64,000 nucleotides of DNA from Pyxidicoccus xibeiensis (GCF_024198175.1 NZ_JAJVKV010000005.1:868001-932000); one strand, 5' to 3'; positions 16,654-27,097 are shown, counted from the stretch's first letter. A program made the numbers and translations. Notes: a model not told the origin generated them from the sequence alone.

Positions 16654-17730
16654 ATGAGAGCTCAGGGCGGGAGGACGCTCCTCAAGGTTCTGCTCGGGGT
16701 CATCGGCCTGGTCCTGTCCGTCGTCCTGCTGTCCACCGCCTTCTTCCGGTGGAACCTGGACGGCCCGGGGGGCCTGCTCCAGCCGCGCTTCCCGCTGGAC
16801 AAGTTCGTCCGGGACCTGCCCGGCCACCTCGTGTGGCTGCTGCCCTTCATGCTGCTGCAGGCGTCGGTGATTCCGCTGCGCGCGGTGCAGTGGCAGCGCA
16901 CCCTGCGCCGGCCGGTGCCGCTGAAGGAGCGCTACCACCTGGTGGCCATTGGCGCCTTCGTCCACAACGCGCTGCCCGGGAAGCTGGGCGACGTCATGCG
17001 CTCCTTCCTCCTGTCACGCACCCAGCGCATCCCCTTCGTGCGCTGCCTGGGCTCGGTGGGCGTGTGCAAGCTGATGGAGTTCGCGGCGCTGATGCTGCTC
17101 GTCTCCCTCTCGCTGCTGGGCCCCTTCGGCGAGACGCTGGCCCGCTTCAAGGGGGAGCTGCGCGTGGCCATCTCCCTGTGCGTGGGGCTGGTGTCCCTGG
17201 TGGTGCTGCTGGCCCACTGGTCCGCGCCGCTGGCGCACTGGCTCCACCGGCGCCACAAGCTGCCCCGGGTGGAGGGCTTCCTCCACCACGTCAGCGAGGG
17301 CTTCGGCTCCGCGCGCTCCTTCACCGGCATGGCCCGCGTCTTCTTCTTCTCCGTGGGGCCGGTGCTGGCGTCCGCGCTGGCCTACGGCATGGCCCTGCAC
17401 GGCATCGGCATCAGCGGGGGGCTGTTCGCCGGGGCCGTCGTCCTGGGGGCCATCTCCCTGGGCCAGTCCCTGCCGGGCGTGCCCGCGGGCATGGGCATCT
17501 ACTACTTCGTCACCAGCTGGGCGGCCCGCAGCCTGGGCGCTACGCCGGAGGACGCGGCGGCCTTCGCCACGCTCACCCACCTGGGCACCGTCATCAGCCA
17601 GGTCGCCGTGGGCGCCGTCTCCGTGCACGTGCGGAAGATTCGAATCCGCGACTTGCGCAAGGGAGGCAGCCTGGCGCGCGAGGCCGCGCACCACGTGGCC
17701 CACGACGCCGTGGAGCCGGCGAAGCCCTGA
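16654..17730 (+). CDS. Lysylphosphatidylglycerol synthase transmembrane-region family membrane protein (UPF0104-like)
   Basis: The start at 16654 lies directly after GGGAGGGGAGGGG. The 358-residue product has about eight membrane helices, starting LLKVLLGVIGLVLSVVLLST. Conserved family features include LRAVQWQRTL, AFVHNALPGKLGDVMRSFLL, KLMEFAALMLL and SLPGVPAGMGIYYF. This matches the polytopic flippase-like domain found in MprF without its synthetase. Such proteins move or bind lipids in the inner membrane. Co-transcription with the upstream phosphodiesterase-like gene suggests a shared lipid or glycan pathway. Confidence 0.75.
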   Translation: MRAQGGRTLLKVLLGVIGLVLSVVLLSTAFFRWNLDGPGGLLQPRFPLDKFVRDLPGHLVWLLPFMLLQASVIPLRAVQWQRTLRRPVPLKERYHLVAIGAFVHNALPGKLGDVMRSFLLSRTQRIPFVRCLGSVGVCKLMEFAALMLLVSLSLLGPFGETLARFKGELRVAISLCVGLVSLVVLLAHWSAPLAHWLHRRHKLPRVEGFLHHVSEGFGSARSFTGMARVFFFSVGPVLASALAYGMALHGIGISGGLFAGAVVLGAISLGQSLPGVPAGMGIYYFVTSWAARSLGATPEDAAAFATLTHLGTVISQVAVGAVSVHVRKIRIRDLRKGGSLAREAAHHVAHDAVEPAKP

Positions 17731-17745
17731 CCCCTGGAAAGCGAA

Positions 17746-17776
17746 AAGGGGCCCCGGTCAGAAACCGGGACCCCTT
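17746..17776. terminator. Hairpin terminator between the flippase-like gene and tRNA-Leu
   Basis: AAGGGGCCCCGGT (17746-17758) pairs with ACCGGGACCCCTT (17764-17776) with a single mismatch and a 5-base loop. The A-rich left flank and T-rich right flank suit termination in both directions, for the membrane-protein gene on plus and the tRNA on minus. Confidence 0.75.
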
Positions 17777-17786
17777 CTCAACTTCA

Positions 17787-17870
17787 TGCCCAGGAGAGGA
17801 CTCGAACCTCCATGCCCTTGCAGGCGCTAGACCCTGAATCTAGTGTGTCTACCAATTCCACCACCTGGGC
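17787..17870 (-). tRNA. tRNA-Leu (anticodon CAG)
   Basis: The minus-strand transcript begins GCCCAGGTGG and closes with CCTGGGC plus discriminator A, a perfect 7-bp acceptor stem. The anticodon stem CTAGA/TCTAG encloses TTCAGGG, giving anticodon CAG, which reads CTG, the major Leu codon of this high-GC genome. A long variable arm and the GGAGG-TTCGAGT-CCTCT T-arm confirm the class II Leu type. The CCA end is not encoded. Length is 84 bases. Confidence 0.95.
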
Positions 17871-17952
17871 GGGTGGGGCTGTGCTGCCGGTGCTGCGATG
17901 GGCGGGACATATAGATTTCCTGCCCCGCCTCGTCAAGCACTACGTAACAACC

Positions 17953-18330
17953 CTACTTCTTCAGCGGCCATTTCCCCTCGGCCTCCAGCGCGCGGCGGAG
18001 GGCGGGGTTCTCGTCCATGAAGGCGGTGAGGGACTCCTCGGTGATCTCCACCAGGATGTCCTCGCCCCCCAGCTCCGTCTGGCAGCTCAACCGGGAGTAC
18101 GGGCGGACGTCGAACCCCATGTCCAGGCGGTCGGCCTCCGCGTCCGTCTGCTCGCTCAGCGAGTCGAGGCCCTTGCGCACCCAGACATGACAGGTGGAGC
18201 AGGCGCAGACGCCGCCACAGCTATGGCCCACCTGGGCGCCACAGTGCTCGGCGGCGTCCAGCAGGGTGGTCCCCGTCGGGACGTCGGCGCTCACCTCGGC
18301 CAGGGGGCTCTTGAAGGTGACCTTCGGCAC
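17953..18330 (-). CDS. fdx: ISC-type [2Fe-2S] ferredoxin
   Basis: This 125-residue adrenodoxin-like ferredoxin has cluster ligands Cys38, Cys44, Cys47 (HSCGGVCACSTCHVW) and Cys83 (RLSCQTEL), the C-x5-C-x2-C-xn-C spacing of the ISC ferredoxin. SEQTDAEADRLD before the last Cys is also typical. It supplies electrons for cluster assembly on IscU. It is the last gene of the leftward isc operon, one base after the hscA stop. The C-terminus extends about 15 residues beyond the usual length with a Lys-rich end. Confidence 0.9.
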   Translation of the reverse strand: MPKVTFKSPLAEVSADVPTGTTLLDAAEHCGAQVGHSCGGVCACSTCHVWVRKGLDSLSEQTDAEADRLDMGFDVRPYSRLSCQTELGGEDILVEITEESLTAFMDENPALRRALEAEGKWPLKK

Positions 18331-18331
18331 G

Positions 18332-20172
<1,841 letters not shown>

Positions 20173-20176
<4 letters not shown>

Positions 20177-20730
20177 GACAGACTCTCCTCCTCGAACGCG
20201 TCCACCTGCTCGAGGAAGCGCGTGAAGTAGCGCACCCGCCCCAGCGCGTGCGATGCCTTTTTCACCAGGACCTGCCCGCCGTCCGCGGCGGCCCCACCTT
20301 CCAGGGCGCGCAGGGCGCCGGCCGCCTCGCCGAGCGCCGCCTGGTGGCGGGCCCGGACGTCGGTGGCCATGGCCTGCACGCGCGCCAGGTCCTTCTTCTC
20401 CATGGCCGCGTCCAGCGCCTCGCGCAGCTCCATGACCTCCTCCAGGAACTCCAGCGGCATGTCCTTCTGGGCGCCCGCGTCCTCGCGGTCCAGGTCGATG
20501 CCGTGCAGCTTGAGGAGGTAGAAGGCGCGGCGCACCGGGTCCTTCAGCGTCTTGTAGGCCTCGTTGAGGGCGGTGGTGCCCTCCAGCGCCTTGAGCCGCT
20601 CGCGCGCGTCCGCCTGGGCCACCCGGTCCGGGTGCAGCTTCAGGGACAGCTCGCGGTGCTGCTTCTCCAGCGCGGGCACGTCCACGTCATAGGCGCGCGG
20701 CAGCCCGAAGACGTCGAAGTGGGTCCTCAC
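20173..20730 (-). CDS. hscB: Fe-S assembly co-chaperone HscB (J-protein)
   Basis: GTG 20730 is chosen because GGAGAG lies 7 bases upstream and the protein then begins VRTHFDVFGLPR, the usual HscB start. The product has 185 residues. The J-domain shows LHPDR (HPD motif) and YKTLKDPVRRAFYLL; the C-terminal helical domain includes DMPLEFLEEVMELREALDAA, which binds IscU. It recruits IscU to HscA and stimulates its ATPase. It overlaps hscA by 4 bases and is separated from iscA by a 103-base gap that contains a hairpin. Confidence 0.9.
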
Positions 20731-20763
20731 AGGGTGTCTCTCCAGGAAGGGGACAAACGAAAA

Positions 20764-20786
20764 GGGCCCGGCGGCTGGCCGGGCCC
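20764..20786 (-). terminator. Hairpin followed by T-rich stretch between iscA and hscB
   Basis: GGGCCCGGC (20764-20772) and GCCGGGCCC (20778-20786) form a perfect 9-bp stem with a 5-base loop. On the minus strand it is followed by TTTTCGTTTGTCC. It looks like a partial terminator or attenuator that could lower hscBA-fdx expression relative to iscSUA. Confidence 0.55.
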
Positions 20787-20833
20787 CGCGTGGCGGTGGC
20801 TCCACCCGGGGAGGGGCGGAGCGCACGGCCGAC

Positions 20834-21235
20834 TCAGACGGAGAAGCTCTCTCCGCAGCCGCAGGCGGCCTTGATGTTGGGGTTGTTCAGCTTGAACCCC
20901 GAGGCCATCAGCGTCTGCTCGAACACCAGCTCCGTGCCGATGAGGTACAGGTAGCTCTTCGGGTCGACGAAGACGCGCACGCCGTCCTTCTCGAAGACCT
21001 TGTCGCGCTCGCGGCTCTTCTCCGACCACTCCATGGAGTACTGGAGGCCCGAGCACCCGCCGCCCTTCACGGCCAGCCGCAAGCCGGCCTCGGGCGTCTG
21101 GCGCTGCTCCAGCAGCTCCTTCAGCCGGGCCACCGCGCTGTCCGCGATGGTGATGCCCTTCGGGGCGGGCTTCGCCGCGGGCGCGGGGGCAGGCGCCTGG
21201 CTCTGCGTCGTCTCCTGGGTCGCCTGCTCGTTCAT
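20834..21235 (-). CDS. iscA: A-type Fe-S carrier protein IscA
   Basis: The chosen start ATG 21235 gives 133 residues. The conserved Cys are at 61 (GGGCSGLQY), 125 and 127 (AACGCGESF), the signature of A-type carriers (HesB/IscA). The N-terminus carries an unusual Pro/Ala/Lys-rich extension of about 26 residues before ITIADSAV. IscA carries nascent clusters from IscU to client proteins. The gene lies 29 bases after iscU and is followed by the hairpin at 20764. Confidence 0.9.
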   Translation of the reverse strand: MNEQATQETTQSQAPAPAPAAKPAPKGITIADSAVARLKELLEQRQTPEAGLRLAVKGGGCSGLQYSMEWSEKSRERDKVFEKDGVRVFVDPKSYLYLIGTELVFEQTLMASGFKLNNPNIKAACGCGESFSV

Positions 21236-21264
21236 GGTTCCGTCTCCCGTCCCGCCTGCCGTCG

Positions 21265-21666
21265 TCAGGACGCCTTGGCCTGGCGCGCGGCGCGCTTCTT
21301 CTTGAAGTCCTCGATGGCCGCCTTGATGGCGTCCTCGGCCAGCACGGAGCAGTGGATCTTCACCGGCGGCAGGGACAGCTCGCGGGCCACGTCCTTGTTG
21401 GAGATGGTCATCGCCTCGTCCACCGTCTTGCCCTTCACCCACTCGGTGACGAGCGACGAGGACGCAATGGCGGAGCCACAGCCGAAGGTCTTGAACCGGG
21501 CGTCCTGGATGGTGCCGTCGTCGGAGATCTTCAGCTGCAGGCGCATCACGTCACCGCAGGCGGGCGCGCCCACCAGGCCGGTGCCCACGTTCGGGTCTTC
21601 CTTGTCCATCGTCCCGACGTTGCGGGGGTTCTCGTAGTGGTCGATGACCTTGTCGCTGTAAGCCAT
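21265..21666 (-). CDS. iscU: Fe-S scaffold protein IscU
   Basis: This 133-residue scaffold from ATG 21666 has the three cluster ligands Cys37 (ACGDV, with Asp39), Cys63 (FGCGSA) and Cys106 (KIHCSVL). The HscA-binding LPPVK is at residues 99-103. The N-terminal MAYSDKVIDHYENPRNVG is canonical. It receives sulfur from IscS and builds [2Fe-2S] clusters. It lies between iscS (98-base gap) and iscA in the operon. Confidence 0.95.
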   Translation of the reverse strand: MAYSDKVIDHYENPRNVGTMDKEDPNVGTGLVGAPACGDVMRLQLKISDDGTIQDARFKTFGCGSAIASSSLVTEWVKGKTVDEAMTISNKDVARELSLPPVKIHCSVLAEDAIKAAIEDFKKKRAARQAKAS

Positions 21667-21764
21667 ATCGACTCCTTCAACGGATGCTTCGCACCAAAGG
21701 TTCCGAAGGGCAATGCCCCCCGGGCGAGAGGCCAGGGGCCCCCCTGTATGCCTGGAAAGACGGG

Positions 21765-23129
21765 CTAATGCGCCGTCCACTCAATGGACTTCAGGTCGAT
21801 GCCTTCCTTGGCCATCTCGTAGAGGGGGCTCATGTCCCTCAGCTTGCGGACCTTGTCCACCACCAGCTTGACCACGTAGTCCACTTCCTCCACCGTGGTG
21901 AAGCGGCCCAGGCCGAAGCGGATGGAGCTGTGCGCCAGCTCCTCGTCCACGCCCAGGGCGCGCAGCACGTAGGACGGCTCCAGCGAGGCGGACGTGCACG
22001 CGGACCCGGAGGACACGGCCACGTCCTTGATGCCCATCATCAGGGACTCGCCCTCGGCGTGGGCGAAGGAGATGTTGAGGTTGCCCGGCAGCCGGTGCTC
22101 CATGGAGCCGTTGATGACCGTCATGTCGAGCGCGTCCGTCAGCCCCTTCCGCAGCCGCTCGCGCAGGGCGAGGATGCGGGCGCCCTCCTCGGGCAGCTCC
22201 TTGCGGGCGATTTCCGCCGCCGCGCCGAAGCCGACGATGGCCGCCACGTTGAGGGTGCCCGAGCGCATGCCGCGCTCGTGGCCGCCGCCGTCGATGATGG
22301 GGGCGATGCGCACGCGGGGCTTGCGCCGCACGTACAGCGCGCCCACGCCCTTGGGGCCGTACATCTTGTGCGCGGTGATAGACGCCAGGTCCACCTTCAT
22401 GGCCTCCACGTCGAAGGGCACCTTGCCGATGCCCTGCACCGCGTCGCAGTGGAAGAGCACGCCCTTCTCACGGCAGAGGGCGCCAATCTCCGCGACGGGC
22501 TGCACGGTGCCAATCTCGTTGTTGGCGAACATGATGGAGACGAGCACCGTCTTCGGCGTCATCGCCGCGGCCAGCTTCTCCAGGCTCACCCGGCCGTCCT
22601 GCTCCACGTCCAGGTAGGTGACGCGCGCGCCGCCGGTGGGGCGCTCCGCCCACTTCTGGTAGACGGCGTCGTTCTCCACGTCGTACTTCGCCGCCAGCTC
22701 GGCCAGGTTGTCCTCGGTGACCTCCTGCTCGGCCAGCTGGGACAGGCGCAGCGCCTTCAGCTCGTCCAGCCGCTCCTGGCGCACGCGCTCCAGGCGCTTG
22801 CAGGTGTCCAGGACGGCCTTGTGCTCCGTCTTCAGGGTGATGATGTGGTCACCCTTCGACTTGTAGAACTCGATGGCGCCCTTGATGGCCAGGTTGTCGG
22901 ACTCGGTGGCGCCCGAGGTGAAGACGATCTCCTGCTCGGACGCGCCGATGAGCTCGGCCACCTGCTGGCGCGCCTTCTTCACCGCCGCCTCGGCCTTCCA
23001 GCCGAACACGTGGTTGCGGCTGGCCGCGTTGCCGAAGTCCTCGCGCAGGTAGGGCAGCATGACCTCCAGCACCCGCGGGTCCAGCGGCGTGGTGGCGTGG
23101 TAGTCCATGTAGATCGGCAGCTTCACCAT
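21765..23129 (-). CDS. iscS: Cysteine desulfurase IscS with an internal insertion
   Basis: This PLP enzyme takes sulfur from cysteine and passes it to IscU. From ATG 23129 it has 454 residues against about 404 for E. coli IscS. Lys255 in SITAHKMYGPKG holds PLP, and Cys378 in SSGSACTSASLEPSYVL is the persulfide Cys. The extra length is one block at about residues 115-166, between TEHKAVLDTCKRLE and ARVTYLDVEQDG. It is charged, helical-looking and rich in Leu/Glu/Arg. It is the first gene of the operon. An IscR-like site lies about 95 bases upstream, but no iscR gene is adjacent. Confidence 0.92.
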   Translation of the reverse strand: MVKLPIYMDYHATTPLDPRVLEVMLPYLREDFGNAASRNHVFGWKAEAAVKKARQQVAELIGASEQEIVFTSGATESDNLAIKGAIEFYKSKGDHIITLKTEHKAVLDTCKRLERVRQERLDELKALRLSQLAEQEVTEDNLAELAAKYDVENDAVYQKWAERPTGGARVTYLDVEQDGRVSLEKLAAAMTPKTVLVSIMFANNEIGTVQPVAEIGALCREKGVLFHCDAVQGIGKVPFDVEAMKVDLASITAHKMYGPKGVGALYVRRKPRVRIAPIIDGGGHERGMRSGTLNVAAIVGFGAAAEIARKELPEEGARILALRERLRKGLTDALDMTVINGSMEHRLPGNLNISFAHAEGESLMMGIKDVAVSSGSACTSASLEPSYVLRALGVDEELAHSSIRFGLGRFTTVEEVDYVVKLVVDKVRKLRDMSPLYEMAKEGIDLKSIEWTAH

Positions 23130-23224
23130 TGCTTCCAACACCTTCCTGTAGGGGGCTCTACCGGCCCCCGCGCCCCGGCGCCATCCAGGAGGCGCGCCGC
23201 AGGGGTCATACACCGTCACACATG

Positions 23225-23249
23225 AATGTGGACCGGACTGGTCAAATAT
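23225..23249 (-). promoter_or_regulatory. Possible IscR/Rrf2-type operator upstream of iscS
   Basis: Read on the minus strand, ATATTTGACC-AGTCC-GGTCCACATT has the dyad GACC/GGTC with AT-rich flanks and matches the type 1 IscR consensus at roughly 16 of 25 positions. It overlaps a TTGACC that could be the -35 element. The match is moderate; assignment rests on position before iscS. Confidence 0.4.
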
Positions 23250-23505
23250 AAAAAGGGGTGCCCTCGGGTCAAGCGAACATAAGGGAGACGCGAGACCTGG
23301 GAGATGCGCCCCATGAGGCGGGGTTTCGCTCCGGACTGGCGCCGTCAGTAGGGAACGCCGCGCCGTCGTGGATCACTCCGGGTGCGCCGTCCTGGGGCAG
23401 GGTGCACTGGAATGGCGCGGCCCTTTCGCTCAAAGGCCTGATTTCCCGGTGGGCCCTGCCTTGGCCGGCTGCCTGCACAGGGGGAGGTGCGCAAGGGAGG
23501 CAGGC

Positions 23506-25593
23506 ATGAGCGCGAACACGAAGCAGGCGGCCAGGTCGAAGGAGTCCCCGGAGTCCGGTGAGCGGGCGCCACTCGTCCGTGTAGAGGGCGGAGGGGGCGG
23601 CGGACGGCTGGAGCAGCCGCGCCATGTGGACGGCTGGCGCACGGGCAAGCCGGTGGAGGACCCGGAGAAGATGAAGCGCTGGGGCCTGGTGACGGCGCGG
23701 CCGAGCGAGTTCCTCGTCCACATGCGCCGCGGCCGGGTGCGCGAGGTCAGCGGCCAGGGCGCCAGCTGCTTCAAGCTGCCGGGTGACTCGGTGGCCATCG
23801 TCCCCACCAGCATCCAGCGGCTGCAGTTCACCGCGGACCAGGTGACGAACGAGAAGGTCGGCGTGCAGGTGACGGGCCTCGCGGTGTACCGCATCGCGGA
23901 CCCGCTGGTGGCCTTCCGCATGCTCAACTTCTCCTTCCCGGAGCGGGCGCAGGAGAAGCTGGCGGAGCTGCTGCGGGAGATGTTCGTGGGCGCGGCGCGG
24001 CGCCTCGTGGCGAACATGTCGGTGGAGGAGTGCCTCTCCAAGCGCAAGGAGGGCATCGCCGCGGAGCTGATGCGGGAAATCGCTCCGGTGGTGGCGGGCC
24101 GGGGCAAGCTGGAGGACCAGTCCGACGCGGGCTGGGGCGTCATCCTCGACACGATTGAAATCCAGGACGTGCGCGTCCTGTCGTCCACCGTCTTCGAGAA
24201 CATGCAGGCGCGCTTCCGCCGCGAGCAGGAGCGGCAGGCGCGTGAGGCGGAGCTGGCCAAGGAGCGCTTCGTCCACCGCGAGGAGACGGAGGCCGAGCGG
24301 CAGCTGAGCCTGCAGCGGCTGTCCGCCGAGGAGGAGGTGCGCCAGAAGCGGCAGGTGGCGGACGAGCAGGCCCGGCTGGAGGCGCTGGCGGTGGAGGCGC
24401 GCGTGGCCGAGGCGAAGCTCGCCCAGGAGCGCACGCTGAAGCAGGAGCAGGCCACGGTGGAGCGCGAGGTGGCGCTGACCAAGCTGGCCGCGGAGCAGGA
24501 GGTCCGCCAGAAGAAGCAGGTCTCCGACGAGCAGGCCAAGCTGGAGACGCTGGCCGCCGAGGCGCGCCTGGCCGAGGCGAAGATTGTCTCCGAGCGCGCG
24601 CTGTCCACCAGCCGCGCGCAGGTGGAGATGGAGAAGCTGCAGCGCGAGCAGGAGGCGGAGGCCGCCCGCCAGCGCATGGAGCTGGAGCGGCTGAAGCGCG
24701 AGCAGGAAGCGGACGTGGGCCAGGCGAAGCTGGAGCTGGAGAAGCTCAAGCTGGCGCAGGAGGCGGAGGCCGCGCAGGCGAAGGTGGAGCTGGTCCGGCT
24801 GCAGCGCGCGCAGGAGGCGGAGGCCGCGAAGTCGCAGATGGAGCTGGCGCGCCAGCAGCGCGAGGCGGAGCTGGCGCTGGCCCGGCAGGAGCGCGAGCAG
24901 CAGCTGGAGCTGGCGCGGCTGCAGCGGGAGCAGGAGGCGGAGGCCACCAAGGCGCGCATGGAGCTGGCGCGCCAGCAGCGCGAGCAGGAAGTCGAGCTGG
25001 CGGCGCAGCAGCACGCGCAGGAGTTCGCGCTGGAGAAGCAGCGGCGCGAGCAGGAGCTGCTGCTGGAGAAGCAGAAGCGTGACCAGGAGGTGGACCTGGC
25101 GCGGCTCCGGGCCGAGCAGGAGGCGGACGCGGAGAAGAGCCGCATGGTGCTGGAGCGCATGCGCCGCGAGCAGGAGCAGGCCACGGCGCGGCACGAGGCC
25201 CTGCTCGCCGAGCACCAGCAGGAGGCGGAGCGGCTCCATGCCGAGCTCCAGGTGGTGCAGGCCCGCAGGTCCATCGTCGAGACGGAGGTGGCCATCGCCG
25301 AGCTGCGCGCGCGCAAGGACCGGGCGCACCAGGAGCTGGAGCTGGGCAAGGCGCGCGCGCTGCGCGACATCGAGAACAGCGTGAGCGCGGAGGTCATCCA
25401 GATGACCCTGGCGCAGCAGCTGCCCCAGGTGGCCGCGGCCTTCCAGCAGAAGATGGGCGAGGTGCACGTCACCGCGGTGGATGGTGCGAATCCGTTTGGC
25501 TACATCGCCGCCGCCGTGGAAGGCGTCATGGGCCTGGCGCGCTCCGCCGGGCTGAAGACGCCTGCTTCCTCGGTTGCTCCCACGGCGCAGTAG
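23506..25593 (+). CDS. SPFH/flotillin-like protein with very long coiled coil
   Basis: This 695-residue protein from ATG 23506 is preceded by GGGAGG. After a basic, Gly-rich N-terminus, residues of about 50-240 form an SPFH-type domain (PSEFLVHMRRGRVREVSG, SVAIVPTSIQRLQFTADQV, IQDVRVLSSTVFENMQARFR). About 350 residues of Glu/Gln/Arg/Ala heptads follow, with recurring QREQEAEA-like units, then a short C-terminal domain (MTLAQQLPQVAAAFQQKMGE). Flotillin-like proteins organise membrane microdomains, but no transmembrane segment is obvious here. The gene diverges from the isc operon; its role is unknown. Confidence 0.7.
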   Translation: MSANTKQAARSKESPESGERAPLVRVEGGGGGGRLEQPRHVDGWRTGKPVEDPEKMKRWGLVTARPSEFLVHMRRGRVREVSGQGASCFKLPGDSVAIVPTSIQRLQFTADQVTNEKVGVQVTGLAVYRIADPLVAFRMLNFSFPERAQEKLAELLREMFVGAARRLVANMSVEECLSKRKEGIAAELMREIAPVVAGRGKLEDQSDAGWGVILDTIEIQDVRVLSSTVFENMQARFRREQERQAREAELAKERFVHREETEAERQLSLQRLSAEEEVRQKRQVADEQARLEALAVEARVAEAKLAQERTLKQEQATVEREVALTKLAAEQEVRQKKQVSDEQAKLETLAAEARLAEAKIVSERALSTSRAQVEMEKLQREQEAEAARQRMELERLKREQEADVGQAKLELEKLKLAQEAEAAQAKVELVRLQRAQEAEAAKSQMELARQQREAELALARQEREQQLELARLQREQEAEATKARMELARQQREQEVELAAQQHAQEFALEKQRREQELLLEKQKRDQEVDLARLRAEQEADAEKSRMVLERMRREQEQATARHEALLAEHQQEAERLHAELQVVQARRSIVETEVAIAELRARKDRAHQELELGKARALRDIENSVSAEVIQMTLAQQLPQVAAAFQQKMGEVHVTAVDGANPFGYIAAAVEGVMGLARSAGLKTPASSVAPTAQ

Positions 25594-25654
25594 CCCGTAG
25601 CCCCGGGCCTGCGTATAGAAGGAGGGCCCCCGGGGAATACGGAGCAAAAGCGCG

Positions 25655-27097
25655 ATGGACGCAAGGAAGCTGGGAGTGTTGGCCGTGCTGGCCGGTGTCG
25701 CGGTGGCCGTGGTTCCCTGGCTGCTGCCCACCGGCCCCAATGCCGGCCTGGACGCCGCCCGGTTCCTGGAGTCGGGCAGCCTGGCGGTGGGCGCCGCGGT
25801 GGTGTTCGCCGGTGGGCTGCTCACCGCCCTGACGCCCTGCGTCTACCCGCTCATCCCCATCACCGTGTCCGTCTTCGGCGCGCGGAAGGCGGAGGGACGG
25901 GGGAAGGCGCTGCTGCTCACCTCGTCCTACATCGTGGGCATGGGGGTGGTGTTCAGCGCGCTGGGAATCCTGGCGGCGAAGACGGGGCAGGCCTTCGGCG
26001 CGCTGCTGGGGCACCCGGCGGTGGTGACGGGGCTGGCGGTGTTCCTGCTGCTGCTGGCCACGTCCATGTTCGGGGCCTTCGAGCTGGCGCTGCCCTCGTC
26101 GCTGCAGACGAAGCTGAACTCGGTGGGCGGCAGCGGCGTGGCGGGCGCGTTCCTCATGGGCAGCGTGTCCGGCTTCCTCGCGGCGCCGTGCACCGGGCCG
26201 GTGCTGACGGGCCTGCTGGCCTTCGTGGCGAAGACGGCCAATACGACATTGGGCGCGGTGCTGCTGTTCATCTACGCGCTGGGCATCGGCGTGCCGTTCT
26301 TCCTCATCGGCGTCTTCACCGTGCGGCTGCCTCGCGGCGGCGTGTGGATGGAGTGGGTGAAGAGCGTGCTGGGCATCATGCTGGTGGCGCTGGCCTTCAA
26401 CTACCTGAAGGACGCCTTCCCCTGGGCCCGGGACACGGTGAAGGGGCTGGGCGCGCAGGTGGGGCAGCTGCCCGGCGCGGCGCTCGCCGCGGCGCTGGCG
26501 GTGGTGGGCGTGCTGGTGGGCGCGGTGCATCGCTCGTTCAAGGAAGGGACGCGGGACTTCTCGCTGAAGGCGCTGGGCGTGGCGCTGGTGGTGGTGGCGC
26601 TGGTGCTGCGCGGCGGCGCGCTGGACGCGGGGCCGGTGGGCGCGCTGTGGGTGCGCCTGGGGCTGGCCGAGCCGCCGCGCGCGCCGTCGTGGCAGTGGCA
26701 CCACGTCATGCCCGCGAAGCAGGCCACCTTCTCGCCGGAGGAGTTCGACAAGGTGCTCGCCCAGGCGAAGGCGGACGGGCGGCCGGTGCTCATCGACTTC
26801 TTCGCGGACTGGTGCGCGGCCTGCAAGGAGCTGGACCGCGAGACGTACCCCGCGCCGGAGGTCATCTCCACGGCGGACGAGGGGCAGTTCCTCAACATCA
26901 AGATTGACGCTACGAATGCCGAGGACGCGCTCGACGCGCTGATGGAGCGCTTCGGCGTGGAGGGCCTGCCCACGGTGGCCTTCGTGTCGCCCCAGGGCGA
27001 GGTGCTCACCAGGCCGCGCGTCACCGGCTTCCTGGAGCCCAGCCCGTTCGCCGCGGAGATGAAGAAGGCGCGCTGCACCGACGGGAAGACCTGCTGA
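25655..27097 (+). CDS. DsbD-like thiol:disulfide interchange protein (membrane + thioredoxin domains)
   Basis: This 480-residue protein starts at ATG 25655. It has eight or so membrane helices with the DsbD beta-domain Cys pair (LTALTPCVYPLIPI and LAAPCTGPVLTG), then a C-terminal thioredoxin domain with FFADWCAACKELDRE. It would move electrons from cytoplasmic thioredoxin to periplasmic clients. The N-terminal periplasmic alpha domain of E. coli DsbD is missing, as in shorter DsbD/ScsB-like forms. The stop is only 3 bases from the end of the convergent TapT-like gene. Confidence 0.88.
   Translation: MDARKLGVLAVLAGVAVAVVPWLLPTGPNAGLDAARFLESGSLAVGAAVVFAGGLLTALTPCVYPLIPITVSVFGARKAEGRGKALLLTSSYIVGMGVVFSALGILAAKTGQAFGALLGHPAVVTGLAVFLLLLATSMFGAFELALPSSLQTKLNSVGGSGVAGAFLMGSVSGFLAAPCTGPVLTGLLAFVAKTANTTLGAVLLFIYALGIGVPFFLIGVFTVRLPRGGVWMEWVKSVLGIMLVALAFNYLKDAFPWARDTVKGLGAQVGQLPGAALAAALAVVGVLVGAVHRSFKEGTRDFSLKALGVALVVVALVLRGGALDAGPVGALWVRLGLAEPPRAPSWQWHHVMPAKQATFSPEEFDKVLAQAKADGRPVLIDFFADWCAACKELDRETYPAPEVISTADEGQFLNIKIDATNAEDALDALMERFGVEGLPTVAFVSPQGEVLTRPRVTGFLEPSPFAAEMKKARCTDGKTC

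Noticed and set aside
17787..17870. tRNA-Leu as an integration site for an island
   Set aside because: No integrase gene and no duplicated tRNA 3' end nearby; both sides are core genes.
23269..25824. 851-codon open frame antisense to the SPFH gene
   Set aside because: Leu/Arg/Gln-rich reverse reading of the coiled coil; no independent support.
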